The translations under genes were made by a program, and so were the position numbers. This document shows positions 8,137-18,788 of a stretch of DNA of 64,000 nt, one piece after another. The stretch covers positions 496,001 through 560,000 of the forward strand of contig NZ_JAINVV010000001.1 of NCBI RefSeq assembly GCF_019880585.1. The letters are read 5' to 3'. This DNA comes from Sphingomonas colocasiae. GTDB taxonomy: Bacteria; Pseudomonadota; Alphaproteobacteria; Sphingomonadales; Sphingomonadaceae. The notes under the pieces were generated by a model that saw nothing but the letters and a program-made list of their open reading frames with translations, made no database searches and was not told the DNA's origin. Within the stretch, counting starts at the first letter, position 1; each line of letters begins with the position of its first letter.

Positions 8137-9879
8137 ATGACCGAGGCGATCGAAAGGCGTGACGATTGGGCATGGCGGCCCTGGCTGCTGGCCGGGCTGG
8201 GTGGTATTGCCGGCCTGCTCGTTCATCTGATCATGGGTGAAGATCACGGCTTCGACGCGGTGGCGAGCTGGCAGCTCTCGGTCGCGATGTTCGTCATCGG
8301 GTTTGCGGTGCTGCTGGGCTACACGCTCGAACGTGTGCGCTGGCAATGGTCGCTGGTTTTCGCCGTGATCTCCGCGTTGATTCTCGCGGCGATCTGCCGG
8401 TGGAACGGAACACCCAATGATTGGAGCGCGGCGGAAAGCTGGCGGATGGTCTGCGCATTCCTGTCGGTCGCGATCGCGGCGCCCTTGTTCCAGACCGCGC
8501 GGGATCGGGGCGCCTGGCGCTTCCCCTATGCGGAGGTTCATGGCCATGCCTGGACCAATGTGGTGATCTGGTTCGCCTCCGCGGCGTTCGTGGGCGTCGT
8601 GTTCCTGCTGACATTGTTGTTGTCGGAGCTCTTCTCGTTGATCGGCATCCGCCTGATCCGCGATGCGCTCGACGCGCAATGGTTCGTGCTGTTGCTGATC
8701 GGCGTATCGCTGGGCGCCGCGGTCGGCGTGTTCCGCAAGCGCGACGGGATCACCCGCATGTTGCTCAAGGTGGTGGTCGCGCTGCTCGGCGTGCTTGCGC
8801 CGGTGATGGGGGCGGGGCTGCTGCTGTTCCTGGCGAGCCTGCCCTTCACCGGCCTTGCGGCCTTGTGGGACGCGACCAAGGCGACGACGCCGATCCTGCT
8901 TTCCTGCGTGGTCGGCGCGCTGGTTCTCGCCAATGTGGTGATCGGCGACAGCGATGAGGATGAGAACCGCTTTCCGCCGCTGCGCTGGGGCGCAATGGCG
9001 CTGGCGCTGACGATGCTGCCGCTTGCGGTGATCGCGGCGATCTCGACGGGCGCGCGCATCCGGCAATATGGCTTCACGCCCGATCGGCTCTGGGCGCTGA
9101 CCTTCGTGATCGTCGCCTGCGCCTTCGGACTCGCCTATCTGGTCGCGCTGGTTCGCGGGCGGACGGATTGGGCGAAGCATGTCCGGCCTGCCAATCTCAG
9201 GCTTGCCTTCGGCCTGTGCGGGCTGGCGCTGTTCCTGGCGCTGCCGATCCTGAGCTTCAATGCGATCTCGACGCGCGATCAGGTCGCGCGGCTGGAGAGC
9301 GGGCGCATCGCGCCTGACAGGTTCGACTGGGCGGCGTTGCGCTTCGATTTCGGAGAGCCGGGCAAGGCGGCGATCACCCGTTTGACGAGCAACGGCAACA
9401 CGGCAATTCGGGCCGGTGCGGTTCAGGCCCTGAAGGCGGAGGATCGTTGGGCGCTTTCTCGAGACCAGGAAAACAAGGTCAGGGCCGAGCGGGTGGCCCG
9501 CGAATTGCGCATCATTCCGGCGAAAGTGCCGCTACCCGGCGGACTTCTCGAATCCTTCGGCCGTTTTGATCGTTATGTCGATCAGGCTGACAAGCGGGCC
9601 TACGCCTTGTTCTACAAGCCCGGCGACACCGTGGCGATTCTCATATCCTATACTTGCGATGGATGCGTTCCCGATGTGGATGTCCGGCGTCTGTCTGCGA
9701 GCGGCAATTGGGAACAATTCTCTGTGCCCTATGGTCAGGGTGACATGTCGGGAGACGAACTGAAGGCGCGAAATCGACTGGCGGGGGAAGCGATTGCACA
9801 TGGCACGATCGAGATCCGCAACGTCGAACGCCATCAGGTCTTCGTGAACGGGAATCCGGTTGGCGAAGTCTTCGAATAG
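8137..9879 (+). CDS. DUF4153 polytopic membrane protein
   Basis: The protein has 580 residues from the ATG at 8137, chosen for its GGGAGAG site over the TTG at 8122. About ten to eleven hydrophobic helices occupy residues 1-380 (for example 'PWLLAGLGGIAGLLVHLIM' and 'NVVIWFASAAFVGVVFLLTL'). They are followed by a soluble C-terminal domain of about 190 residues containing 'YTCDGCVPDVDVR'. The helical part fits DUF4153, a family of unknown function. The soluble tail probably faces the periplasm. It is monocistronic as far as can be seen. Confidence 0.85.
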   Translation: MTEAIERRDDWAWRPWLLAGLGGIAGLLVHLIMGEDHGFDAVASWQLSVAMFVIGFAVLLGYTLERVRWQWSLVFAVISALILAAICRWNGTPNDWSAAESWRMVCAFLSVAIAAPLFQTARDRGAWRFPYAEVHGHAWTNVVIWFASAAFVGVVFLLTLLLSELFSLIGIRLIRDALDAQWFVLLLIGVSLGAAVGVFRKRDGITRMLLKVVVALLGVLAPVMGAGLLLFLASLPFTGLAALWDATKATTPILLSCVVGALVLANVVIGDSDEDENRFPPLRWGAMALALTMLPLAVIAAISTGARIRQYGFTPDRLWALTFVIVACAFGLAYLVALVRGRTDWAKHVRPANLRLAFGLCGLALFLALPILSFNAISTRDQVARLESGRIAPDRFDWAALRFDFGEPGKAAITRLTSNGNTAIRAGAVQALKAEDRWALSRDQENKVRAERVARELRIIPAKVPLPGGLLESFGRFDRYVDQADKRAYALFYKPGDTVAILISYTCDGCVPDVDVRRLSASGNWEQFSVPYGQGDMSGDELKARNRLAGEAIAHGTIEIRNVERHQVFVNGNPVGEVFE

Positions 9880-9956
9880 CCTCTTCGCTTGATGCGGTGC
9901 GGCGCGGATGCTAGCCGCGCTTCGGATCGTCAGCCGATCCGAACATCAGGAACGCC

Positions 9957-10244
9957 ATGTCAGTCGATATCCCAACCGTGAAGAAGATCGCGAGCCTCGC
10001 GCGCATCGCGATGACCGATCAGGAAGCGGAGGCGCTCGCGCCCGAGCTCAACAACATCCTGGGCTGGATCGAACAGCTCGGAGAGGTCGACACCGCGAAT
10101 GTCGAGCCGATGACCGCTGTCATCCCCAATCATCTGCGCCTGCGCGAGGATATCGTGACCGACGGCAATGTCCGCGATCGCGTGCTCGCCAATGCGCCCC
10201 AGGCCGAACATGGCTTCTTCGCGGTTCCGAAGGTGATCGAATAA
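9957..10244 (+). CDS. gatC: Asp-tRNA(Asn)/Glu-tRNA(Gln) amidotransferase subunit C
   Basis: The protein has 95 residues. GatC wraps around GatA and GatB and stabilises the amidotransferase that converts Glu-tRNA(Gln) or Asp-tRNA(Asn) to the amidated form. It shows the family pattern '[20 protein letters not shown]', '[12 protein letters not shown]' and the late 'LREDIV' segment. Its stop overlaps the gatA start (TAATG), so they are co-translated. Confidence 0.96.
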   Translation: MSVDIPTVKKIASLARIAMTDQEAEALAPELNNILGWIEQLGEVDTANVEPMTAVIPNHLRLREDIVTDGNVRDRVLANAPQAEHGFFAVPKVIE

Positions 10245-11725
10245 TGGCCGAACTGACCGATCTTGGCATCGCGGCCATTCGTGACGGCGTGCGCGACGGC
10301 GAATTTTCCGCGCGCGAAGTGGCGCAGGCGTTCATCGACCGCGTTGCGGCTGCGAAAGCGCTCAACGCCTTTCTCGTCGAAACCCCCGATCACGCGCTGA
10401 AGGCGGCGGATGCCGCCGACGCGGCACGCGCTTCGGGCGATCTCAAGCCGATGTCCGGCGTGCCGATCGGCATGAAGGACCTGTTCTGTACCGAAGGCGT
10501 GCCGACCACGGCGGCGAGCGGCATCCTGGCGGGCTTCACGCCCACTTATGAATCGACGGTTTCCGCAAATCTGTGGGCGGCCGGCGCGGGCATGCTCGGC
10601 AAGCTCAATCTCGACCAGTTCGCGATGGGATCGTCGAACGAGACCAGCGCGTTCGGCAATGTCATCTCGCCCTGGCGGCGCAATGACGGCGGCAACGCGG
10701 CGCTCGCGCCCGGCGGCTCGTCGGGCGGCAGCTCCTCGGCGATCTCGGCGCGGCTCTGTCCGGCGGCGACGGGCACCGACACCGGCGGATCGATCCGCCA
10801 GCCTGCCGCATTCGTCGGCATCTCGGGCATCAAGCCCACCTATGGCCGTTGTTCGCGCTGGGGCGTCGTCGCCTTTGCCAGTTCGCTCGACCAGGCGGGC
10901 GCGATGGCGCACGACGTCACCGATTGCGCGATCATGCTGGGCGCGATGGCCGGTTTCGATCCCAAGGATTCGACGTCGCTCGACCTGCCCGTGCCCGATT
11001 GGGCGGGCAGCCTGTCGGGCAGCCTGAAGGGCAAGACCGTCGGTATTCCCAAGGAATATCGCGTCGACGGCATGCCCGCCGAGATCGAGATGCTGTGGGA
11101 ACAGGGCATCGCGTGGCTCAAGGATGCCGGGGCCGAGGTGGTCGAGGTGTCGCTGCCGCACACCAGATATGCGCTGCCGGCCTATTACATCATCGCGCCG
11201 GCCGAAGCCTCGTCCAACCTCGCCCGCTATGACGGCGTGCGCTACGGCCTGCGCGACCTGCCCGATGGCGCGGGCCTGCAGGACATGTATGCCGCGACCC
11301 GTGCCGCCGGTTTCGGCCCGGAGGTAAAGCGCCGGATCATGATCGGCACCTATGTGCTTTCGGCCGGTTTCTACGACGCCTATTATAACCAGGCGCAGAA
11401 GGTCCGCGCCCTGATCGCGCGCGATTTCGAGGCGGCCTGGGAACGCTGCGACCTGCTGCTGACGCCGACCGCGCCTTCGGCCGCGTTCGCGCTGGGCGAG
11501 AAACAGGCCGATCCGCTGGCCATGTATCTCAACGACGTGTTCACCGTGCCGGCATCGCTGGCCGGATTGCCCGCCATGTCGGTGCCCGGTGGGCTCGATG
11601 CGCAGGGCCTGCCGCTTGGCCTGCAGATCATCGGCAAGCCGCTCGACGAGCAGGGCGTGCTCGATGCCGGCCTCGCGATCGAGCAGCGCGCGGGCTTCTC
11701 CGCGCGGCCGGAGCAATGGTGGTAA
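10244..11725 (+). CDS. gatA: Asp/Glu-tRNA amidotransferase subunit A
   Basis: The protein has 493 residues. It is the glutaminase/amidase subunit that releases ammonia from glutamine for tRNA-bound Asp or Glu. The amidase signature triad is visible: the lysine in '[10 protein letters not shown]' (about K78), the cis-serine in the '[10 protein letters not shown]' stretch and the nucleophilic serine in '[11 protein letters not shown]'. The ATG overlaps the gatC stop. The length is normal. gatB follows after a 106-bp gap filled by a repeat. Confidence 0.97.
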   Translation: MAELTDLGIAAIRDGVRDGEFSAREVAQAFIDRVAAAKALNAFLVETPDHALKAADAADAARASGDLKPMSGVPIGMKDLFCTEGVPTTAASGILAGFTPTYESTVSANLWAAGAGMLGKLNLDQFAMGSSNETSAFGNVISPWRRNDGGNAALAPGGSSGGSSSAISARLCPAATGTDTGGSIRQPAAFVGISGIKPTYGRCSRWGVVAFASSLDQAGAMAHDVTDCAIMLGAMAGFDPKDSTSLDLPVPDWAGSLSGSLKGKTVGIPKEYRVDGMPAEIEMLWEQGIAWLKDAGAEVVEVSLPHTRYALPAYYIIAPAEASSNLARYDGVRYGLRDLPDGAGLQDMYAATRAAGFGPEVKRRIMIGTYVLSAGFYDAYYNQAQKVRALIARDFEAAWERCDLLLTPTAPSAAFALGEKQADPLAMYLNDVFTVPASLAGLPAMSVPGGLDAQGLPLGLQIIGKPLDEQGVLDAGLAIEQRAGFSARPEQWW

Positions 11726-11746
11726 GCAGTCGCTTCCTCGATCTCG

Positions 11747-11818
11747 CCCCGGCGAAAGCCGGGGTCCATGGAATGTCGGGGACGGAAAAATCGCTTGGGC
11801 TCCAGCTTTCGCTGGAGC
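11747..11818. repeat. Bipartite palindromic repeat between gatA and gatB
   Basis: Two tetraloop hairpins are linked by about 34 nt. The first is CCCCGGC-GAAA-GCCGGGG (11747-11764), the second GCTCCAGC-TTTC-GCTGGAGC (11799-11818). The GGCGAAAGCC core recurs at 17082-17097. This is the form of a dispersed REP-like element of sphingomonads. Sitting inside the gatCAB operon it may stabilise or attenuate the mRNA upstream of gatB. Confidence 0.8.
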
Positions 11819-11831
11819 GACGGGAAAAGAA

Positions 11832-13316
11832 ATGACCGAGAGCACATATCGAATCCAGGGCGCAACCGGCGAGTGGGAGGTCGTGATCGGCCTGGAGGTC
11901 CACGCCCAGGTCACCAGCCAGGCCAAGCTCTTCTCGGGCGCGGCGACCGCGTTCGGCGCGGAGCCCAATACGCAGGTGTCGCTGATCGACGCAGCGATGC
12001 CCGGCATGCTGCCGGTGCCCAACAAGGAGTGCATCCGTCAGGCGGTGCGCACCGGCATGGCGATCGAGGCGCAGATCAACAAATGGTCGCGGTTCGACCG
12101 CAAGAATTATTTCTATGCCGATCTGCCGCAGGGCTACCAGATCTCGCAGCTCTACCATCCACTGGTGGGCGAGGGCGCGATCGAGGTCACGCTCGACGAG
12201 AAGGATCCGGACAGCCCGACCAAGCGCATCGGCATCGAGCGCATCCATGTCGAGCAGGATGCCGGCAAGCTGATGCACGATCAGCATCCGACGCGCTCCT
12301 ATGTCGATCTCAATCGCTCGGGCGTCGCGCTGATGGAGATCGTCTCGCGGCCGGACATGCGCTCGCCCGCCGAGGCCGGCGCGTACGTCAAGAAGCTGCG
12401 CTCGATCCTGCGCTATGTCGGCTCGTGCGACGGCAATATGGAAGAAGGCTCGATGCGCGCCGACGTCAACGTCTCGGTGCGCAAGCCGGGCGAACCGTTC
12501 GGCACGCGCACCGAGACCAAGAACGTCAACTCGGTCCGCTTCGTGATGGCGGTGGTCGAGATCGAGGCCAGGCGCCAGGTCGACGTGATCGAGGATGGCG
12601 GCAAGGTTGTGCAGGAAACGCGCCTTTACGATCCCGATCGCAACGAGACCCGCTCGATGCGCTCCAAGGAAGATGCGCATGATTATCGCTACTTCCCCGA
12701 TCCGGACCTGTTGCCGCTCGAACTCGACGACGCGTTCCTCGAGGAATGCCGCGCCAGCCTGCCCGAATTGCCCGATGCCAAGCGCAAGCGCTACGAAGGC
12801 GAACTGGGCCTGACCGCTTACGCCGCCGCCGTGCTGACGGCCGAGGCGGAAACGGCGCGCTGGTACGAGGCGCTGCTCGACGCGTGCGGCGATGCCGGGA
12901 TGGCGAAGGCAGCGTCGAACTGGCTGATCTCCGACCTGTTCGGCGCACTCAATCGACTGGGCAAGGATATCGACGACAGCCCGGTCTCGCCCAGACAGGG
13001 CGCCGAGCTGCTCAAGTTGGTGGCCGACGGCACGCTGTCGGGCAGCCTTGCCAAGCAGGTGTTCGAGATCATGCTCGAAACCGGTGACGATCCCGCGAAG
13101 ATCGTCGAGGAAAAAGGCCTGAAGCAGACCAGCGACACCGGCGCGATCGAGGAAGTGATCGCCAAGGTTCTCGCCGACAATGCCGACAAGGTCGAACAGT
13201 ATAAGGGCGGCAAGGAAGCCCTGTTCGGCTTCTTTGTCGGCCAGACGATGAAGGCGATGGCGGGCAAGGCCAATCCGCAGGTGGTGAACGAACTGCTCCG
13301 CAAGGCGCTGAGCTGA
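11832..13316 (+). CDS. gatB: Asp/Glu-tRNA amidotransferase subunit B
   Basis: The protein has 494 residues. It is the tRNA-binding and kinase subunit that activates the misacylated Asp/Glu. The catalytic domain shows '[11 protein letters not shown]', '[19 protein letters not shown]' and '[18 protein letters not shown]'. The C-terminal helical GatB/YqeY domain ends in '[13 protein letters not shown]'. The length is full. The start ATG at 11832 is preceded by GGGAAAAGA. It completes the gatCAB set, implying indirect synthesis of Gln-tRNA and/or Asn-tRNA. Confidence 0.97.
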   Translation: MTESTYRIQGATGEWEVVIGLEVHAQVTSQAKLFSGAATAFGAEPNTQVSLIDAAMPGMLPVPNKECIRQAVRTGMAIEAQINKWSRFDRKNYFYADLPQGYQISQLYHPLVGEGAIEVTLDEKDPDSPTKRIGIERIHVEQDAGKLMHDQHPTRSYVDLNRSGVALMEIVSRPDMRSPAEAGAYVKKLRSILRYVGSCDGNMEEGSMRADVNVSVRKPGEPFGTRTETKNVNSVRFVMAVVEIEARRQVDVIEDGGKVVQETRLYDPDRNETRSMRSKEDAHDYRYFPDPDLLPLELDDAFLEECRASLPELPDAKRKRYEGELGLTAYAAAVLTAEAETARWYEALLDACGDAGMAKAASNWLISDLFGALNRLGKDIDDSPVSPRQGAELLKLVADGTLSGSLAKQVFEIMLETGDDPAKIVEEKGLKQTSDTGAIEEVIAKVLADNADKVEQYKGGKEALFGFFVGQTMKAMAGKANPQVVNELLRKALS

Positions 13317-13360
13317 AAGGACGCCCCGGCCGGGGGCGGCGGGGAGAGGGGGGAGTGTCT

Positions 13361-14044
13361 ATGCGATCGGTGATCGGCGCGTGCCTGTCGGCTGCGCTTG
13401 CATGTGGTTTCGCGCAGGATGCGCGCGCGCAGGATATTGCGGAGTCGGGCCCCGCCATGCCGGTCGCCGAAACGGTTGGCGCCACGGTTGCCGCCGGATC
13501 TGTTCAGGCACCGGTGATTCTGGCTGACAGCGCTTCGCCATTCGGAGCGGTGGCGCTGGCCGAGGGAGAGGCCGCAGGCATCACCATGCCTGAACTCGCC
13601 TTCGATCCGACGCCCGAGGATCAGCAGAATTTCGACAAATATTATTATTTCAATCGGCCGGACACCGATTTCGCGACCGCCTATGCCGATATCAGCGAAT
13701 GCGACGGTTATGCGCGCGGATTGTCGAGCGGCATCGCCTATCAGCAGCCGCCCTATCCCTATGCCGGCACCATGGCTGGCGCCGTTGGCGGCCTGATCGG
13801 CAACGCCATTGCGGACGCCATCGCCGGATCTGCGGAAAAACGCCGAATGCGCCGGGTGAACATGCGTAAGTGCATGAATTTCAAGGGGTATGAGCGCTAT
13901 GGCTTGTCCAAGGCGCGCTGGCAGCCCTTCAATTTCGAAGAGGGGCTGGCCAACGTGAAGGACGAGGAACGGCAGCGCTGCCTGAAACAGCAGGCGCTTG
14001 TCGCCTCTTCATACAAGCCGACCACGAAGGGGCTGGGGCTGTGA
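13361..14044 (+). CDS. Secreted glycine-zipper protein of unknown function
   Basis: The protein has 227 residues from the ATG at 13361, preceded by a GGAGAGGGGGGAG site; a GTG at 13355 is the alternative. It has a signal peptide 'MRSVIGACLSAALACGFAQD' cleaved after ARA. A glycine-zipper segment ('GTMAGAVGGLIGNAIADAIA') could insert in or contact the outer membrane. A basic Met/Arg patch with Cys ('KRRMRRVNMRKCM') follows. It overlaps the next gene by GTGA, so the two products are made together. I do not recognise the family. Confidence 0.78.
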   Translation: MRSVIGACLSAALACGFAQDARAQDIAESGPAMPVAETVGATVAAGSVQAPVILADSASPFGAVALAEGEAAGITMPELAFDPTPEDQQNFDKYYYFNRPDTDFATAYADISECDGYARGLSSGIAYQQPPYPYAGTMAGAVGGLIGNAIADAIAGSAEKRRMRRVNMRKCMNFKGYERYGLSKARWQPFNFEEGLANVKDEERQRCLKQQALVASSYKPTTKGLGL

Positions 14045-14916
14045 TCCGCATCCTGACGCTGGGCGCGGTGGCGCTCTCGCTCGCCGCGGCTCCCCTGTCC
14101 GCGAAGAGCAAGGATGTCGTGTTCGTGACGAGCGCGGCGGTCAAGGACAAGCCTGTCGTGGCGCTGGACAAGGCGCAGGCCTATATCCTGATGCGATCGG
14201 ATATGGCGACCACGCTTCAACTGATGAAGGTGCCCAGCGCGGAGGATCAGGCGGCCTATGATCAGATGCGCGCGGATGCGTTCGCCGAGGCGCGCGAGAA
14301 ATATGTCAAGAAGCTTGCCAGCTACGAGCGGACGAAGAAGCTGGCCGACAGCCTGAAGAAGAAGGGGTCGGGCTCGACCGTGACGGTGCCCGAAAAGCCG
14401 ATCGAACCGACCGAAACGAATTTCGAGTTTACGGCTTTCGGTCTGCTCAGCGGCGTGTCGATCGGTCCGATCAACCGCTTCGCCAAGCAGGAAGGCGGCG
14501 CTTCGGTTTATCTGCAGGCGGTGACACCCGGCGTCTACCGCATCTATGGGCCGATGTCGGTGGTTCCGAACGGTCCGGTGATGGGCACATGTCTGTGCAT
14601 GGGAAGCGTCTCTTTCGAGGCACGCGCCGGCGAAATCGCCGATATGGGCACGCTGCTCGTCAAGCCGGAAGGCGTGGCGACGGAAGCCGAAGGCATCCGC
14701 TCGCTCAATTTTCAACTCGTGCCGGCCACCGCCGACATGGCGGTCGATGCGCGGCTGAAGGATGTGGCGATACGGCCGGCCGCTTATCGCCCCATCGGGA
14801 AGCTTCCCAATTATTACGGCATCGAAGTGGGCAGGATCGCCGCGATGCCGGGCGTTATCGGTTATGATCGGGATCGTATCGTCGATCTGACGGCCACGGG
14901 CGGCGCTCGGAACTGA
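14041..14916 (+). CDS. Secreted protein of unknown function, coupled to the upstream zipper protein
   Basis: The protein has 291 residues with a GTG start overlapping the previous stop. It has a signal peptide (MIRILTLGAVALSLAAAPLS then AKS). The mature protein has a charged helical region (about residues 80-115, Lys/Glu/Ala rich, probably coiled coil). A beta-rich half follows with 'VYLQAVTPGVYRIYGPMS' and a 'GTCLCMGSVSFEA' di-cysteine motif. There is no catalytic signature. Its fixed partnership with the zipper protein suggests an envelope complex, but the role is unknown. Confidence 0.75.
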   Translation: MIRILTLGAVALSLAAAPLSAKSKDVVFVTSAAVKDKPVVALDKAQAYILMRSDMATTLQLMKVPSAEDQAAYDQMRADAFAEAREKYVKKLASYERTKKLADSLKKKGSGSTVTVPEKPIEPTETNFEFTAFGLLSGVSIGPINRFAKQEGGASVYLQAVTPGVYRIYGPMSVVPNGPVMGTCLCMGSVSFEARAGEIADMGTLLVKPEGVATEAEGIRSLNFQLVPATADMAVDARLKDVAIRPAAYRPIGKLPNYYGIEVGRIAAMPGVIGYDRDRIVDLTATGGARN

Positions 14917-14925
14917 GCGGCCGGA

Positions 14926-15050
14926 GCATTATGCGGCAAGATCCGCCCCTATGAAGGCGGGGGGAGGGGGACCGGTTCCCCGCATAAGATGATGCGATCG
15001 CAAATCATTGGATCAGGCTGCGCGCTTCAGGTTTCGCTCAGCCTGATCCA
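14926..15050. repeat. Mosaic intergenic repeat with hairpins
   Basis: The first part (14926-14995) begins GCATTATGCGG and ends ACCGGTTCCCCGC-ataag-ATGATGC. It has the same layout as the element at 43509-43553, so both belong to one dispersed family. The second part is a perfect 12-bp stem (TGGATCAGGCTG at 15009-15020, CAGCCTGATCCA at 15039-15050) with an 18-nt loop. It lies between convergent genes and could terminate both transcripts. The rest of the 200-bp gap shows nothing else. Confidence 0.6.
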
Positions 15051-15116
15051 GCGCATCGCAAGACGGGGCATCGTGTGGACGGCAGGCGGCCAGGCGGACT
15101 GCGCGACCGTCATCCT

Positions 15117-15362
15117 TCAGGACAGTCGCGGATCGGCCCCCGGCGTCCCGGGGGCTTCCGCCGGCAAGGCATCCGGCGCATCGGTGTCGCCCTGATCGGG
15201 CGTGATTTCGTCAGGAGCCTCGGCCGGCGAACCCGGATCTTCCTGAGGCACTGAGTCCGGATGATCGATATCGCCTTGTCCGGGCGTGATCTCGTCCGGA
15301 TTCCGCAAGGGCTCTTCGGGCAACGGGGCATCGGGATGCGGATCGGGTAGGGTGGTCGCCAT
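15117..15362 (-). CDS. Small acidic Pro/Asp-rich repeat protein
   Basis: The protein has 81 residues. The start ATG has a strong AAGGAGA site. Composition is almost wholly Asp, Glu, Pro, Gly and Ala. Two imperfect copies of a unit are visible ('PDEITPGQGDIDHPDS' and 'PDEITPDQGDTDAPDA', about 26 residues apart). It has no signal peptide, no membrane segment and no cysteine. It is probably intrinsically disordered. The clear ribosome binding site and tandem repeats argue that it is real. The function is unknown. Confidence 0.7.
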   Translation of the reverse strand: MATTLPDPHPDAPLPEEPLRNPDEITPGQGDIDHPDSVPQEDPGSPAEAPDEITPDQGDTDAPDALPAEAPGTPGADPRLS

Positions 15363-15463
15363 CTCTGTCTCCTTGCCGGCCCAAACGCTTGAGGCCGCAA
15401 GATGCTTCCCGCGATCGTCGAAAATCGTGATAACGGGGCATGGAGAAGATTCGGGAGAGATAG

Positions 15464-17059
<1,596 letters not shown>

Positions 17060-17076
17060 TGAAGGCAAGGTCTCTG

Positions 17077-17102
17077 GTCATTCCGGCGAAAGCCGGAATG
17101 AC
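17077..17102. repeat. Perfect palindromic repeat (GAAA tetraloop)
   Basis: GTCATTCCGGC (17077-17087), GAAA loop, GCCGGAATGAC (17092-17102): an 11-bp perfect stem. The core GGCGAAAGCC is shared with the repeat between gatA and gatB. It lies between convergent genes and is a plausible bidirectional mRNA 3'-end hairpin, though it lacks a T-tract. Confidence 0.75.
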
Positions 17103-17118
17103 TGTTGCAGGGACGCTC

Positions 17119-18225
17119 CTAAAACAACCGCATCTGCGCGCCTTCGGGCGGCCTGAACAGATCGGTTCTGAGGTTGAGCCATTGCCGGTCGTTGAGGCCG
17201 GTCTTGCGGCACGCGATCCTGAAGCGTGTCCGCAACAGGTCCGCCCAGGCGCCTTTGGGTCTCATGCGCGTGTGGAAGTCGGGATCATTGTCCCGCCCGC
17301 CGCGTATCTCGCGGATGATCGCCATCACCTTGCCCGCGCGATCCGGGAAATGCGTGTCGAGCCATGCGCGGAACAACGGCGCGACCTCGAAGGGGAGCCG
17401 AACGAGGATATAGGAGGCATGCGCGGCGCCCGCGTCCGCCGCTGCTTCCAGGATATGCTCCATCTCGTGATCGGTAATCGCCGGGATCACCGGCGCGATC
17501 GAGACGATGGTGGGGATGCCGGCCTCGCTGAGCGCCTTGATCGCCGCCAGGCGCCTTGCCGGTCGCGGCGCGCGGGGCTCCACGGTCATCGCCACTTTCG
17601 GATCGAGCGAGGTGACCGACACCATCACCGAGACCAGCCCGTCTTTCGCCATGTCGGAAAGCAGATCGATATCGCGCGTCACCCGATCGGATTTCGTCGT
17701 TATCATCAGCGGGTGGCGCGTTTCGGCCAGCACCTCGATACAGCTTCTCGTGATCCGCCAGTCGCTTTCGATCGGTTGATAGGGGTCGGTATTGGTGCCC
17801 ATGGCGATCGGGGCGACCGCATAGCGCGGCTTTGAAAGCTCCGCGCGCAGGAGAGACGCGGCATCGGGTTTCGCGAACAGCTTCGTCTCGAAATCCAGCC
17901 CGGGCGACAAATCGTGAAAGGCATGGGTCGGGCGCGCGAAACAATAGATGCAGCCATGCTCGCACCCGCGATAGGCGTTGATCGACCGGTCGAAGCCGAT
18001 ATCGGGCGATTGATTGCGCGCGATGATCGTCTTCGGTTTCTCGATCGTCACCGTTGTCCTCGCCTTCGGCGCCTGCCCGTCAATGGCGTCGCGTGCGTCC
18101 AGCCAGTCGCCATCGATCTCGGTCGATGGGAGATTGAATCGCGTGCTCTCTCGATTGAGCGTCGCGCCACGGACCGGGCGAAGCTTTGCATCCATCGGCG
18201 CAGAATGCGCCGCGAATGAGAACAT
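17119..18225 (-). CDS. PA0069-type radical SAM protein
   Basis: The protein has 368 residues from the ATG at 18225; an ATG at 18195 is the alternative, and neither has a strong ribosome binding site. The radical SAM cluster motif is 'YRGCEHGCIYCFARP' (C-x3-C-x2-C, about residue 90). It is followed by 'TNTDPYQPIE' and 'PLMITTKSDRVTRDIDLL', typical of spore-photoproduct-lyase-like proteins of the PA0069 family. The biochemical role of the family is not established; DNA repair has been suggested by homology only. moaB lies just upstream on the same strand (36-bp gap). Confidence 0.9.
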   Translation of the reverse strand: MFSFAAHSAPMDAKLRPVRGATLNRESTRFNLPSTEIDGDWLDARDAIDGQAPKARTTVTIEKPKTIIARNQSPDIGFDRSINAYRGCEHGCIYCFARPTHAFHDLSPGLDFETKLFAKPDAASLLRAELSKPRYAVAPIAMGTNTDPYQPIESDWRITRSCIEVLAETRHPLMITTKSDRVTRDIDLLSDMAKDGLVSVMVSVTSLDPKVAMTVEPRAPRPARRLAAIKALSEAGIPTIVSIAPVIPAITDHEMEHILEAAADAGAAHASYILVRLPFEVAPLFRAWLDTHFPDRAGKVMAIIREIRGGRDNDPDFHTRMRPKGAWADLLRTRFRIACRKTGLNDRQWLNLRTDLFRPPEGAQMRLF

Positions 18226-18260
18226 ATCAAGAACAAATCGTTCCTGAATCGGCGATGCAG

Positions 18261-18788
18261 TCAGCGCTCGGTCAGTCTCGGCATCAGTTCGACGAAATTG
18301 CAGGGCCGGTGGCGACTGTCGAGCTGGCTGGCCAATATGCCGTCCCATCCATCCTTCACCGCGCCGGTCGAGCCGGGAAGCGCGAAGATATAGGTGCCGC
18401 GCACCACCGTCGCGGCGGCACGTGACTGGATGGTCGAGGTGCCGATCGACTGATAGCTCAGCCAGCGAAACAGTTCTCCGAAACCCGGAATCGTCTTGCC
18501 GCCGAGCCGCTCGAGCGCTTCGGGCGTCACGTCGCGTCCGGTGACGCCGGTTCCGCCGGTGGTGATGATGCAATCGACCTGCTCGTCTTCCACCCAGGCG
18601 TGCAGCCGGGCGACGATCAGATCTATCTCGTCGCGGATGATCGCGCGTTCGGCCAGGATATGGCCGGCGGCTTCGAGACGCGCGACCAGCGTGTCGCCGG
18701 ACCGGTCGTCGGCGACCGTGCGGCTGTCGGAAATGGTGAGTACGGCGATCCTGACCGGCAGGAACGGCGCGCCTTCGTCAATCGGCAC
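18261..18788 (-). CDS. moaB: Molybdenum cofactor biosynthesis protein MoaB
   Basis: The protein has 175 residues with a GTG start inside the end of the upstream transglycosylase gene (11-base overlap). MoaB/MogA fold proteins adenylylate molybdopterin. Signature segments are '[19 protein letters not shown]', '[19 protein letters not shown]', '[20 protein letters not shown]' and 'KDGWDGIL'. No other moa gene is in the window, so it is separated from the rest of the pathway. Confidence 0.94.
   Translation of the reverse strand: MPIDEGAPFLPVRIAVLTISDSRTVADDRSGDTLVARLEAAGHILAERAIIRDEIDLIVARLHAWVEDEQVDCIITTGGTGVTGRDVTPEALERLGGKTIPGFGELFRWLSYQSIGTSTIQSRAAATVVRGTYIFALPGSTGAVKDGWDGILASQLDSRHRPCNFVELMPRLTER

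Noticed and set aside
6853-9180. 775-residue extension of the DUF3089 hydrolase frame
   Set aside because: The extra 400 N-terminal residues are antisense to the DUF4153 gene and are low complexity. The real start is near the membrane anchor at 7962.
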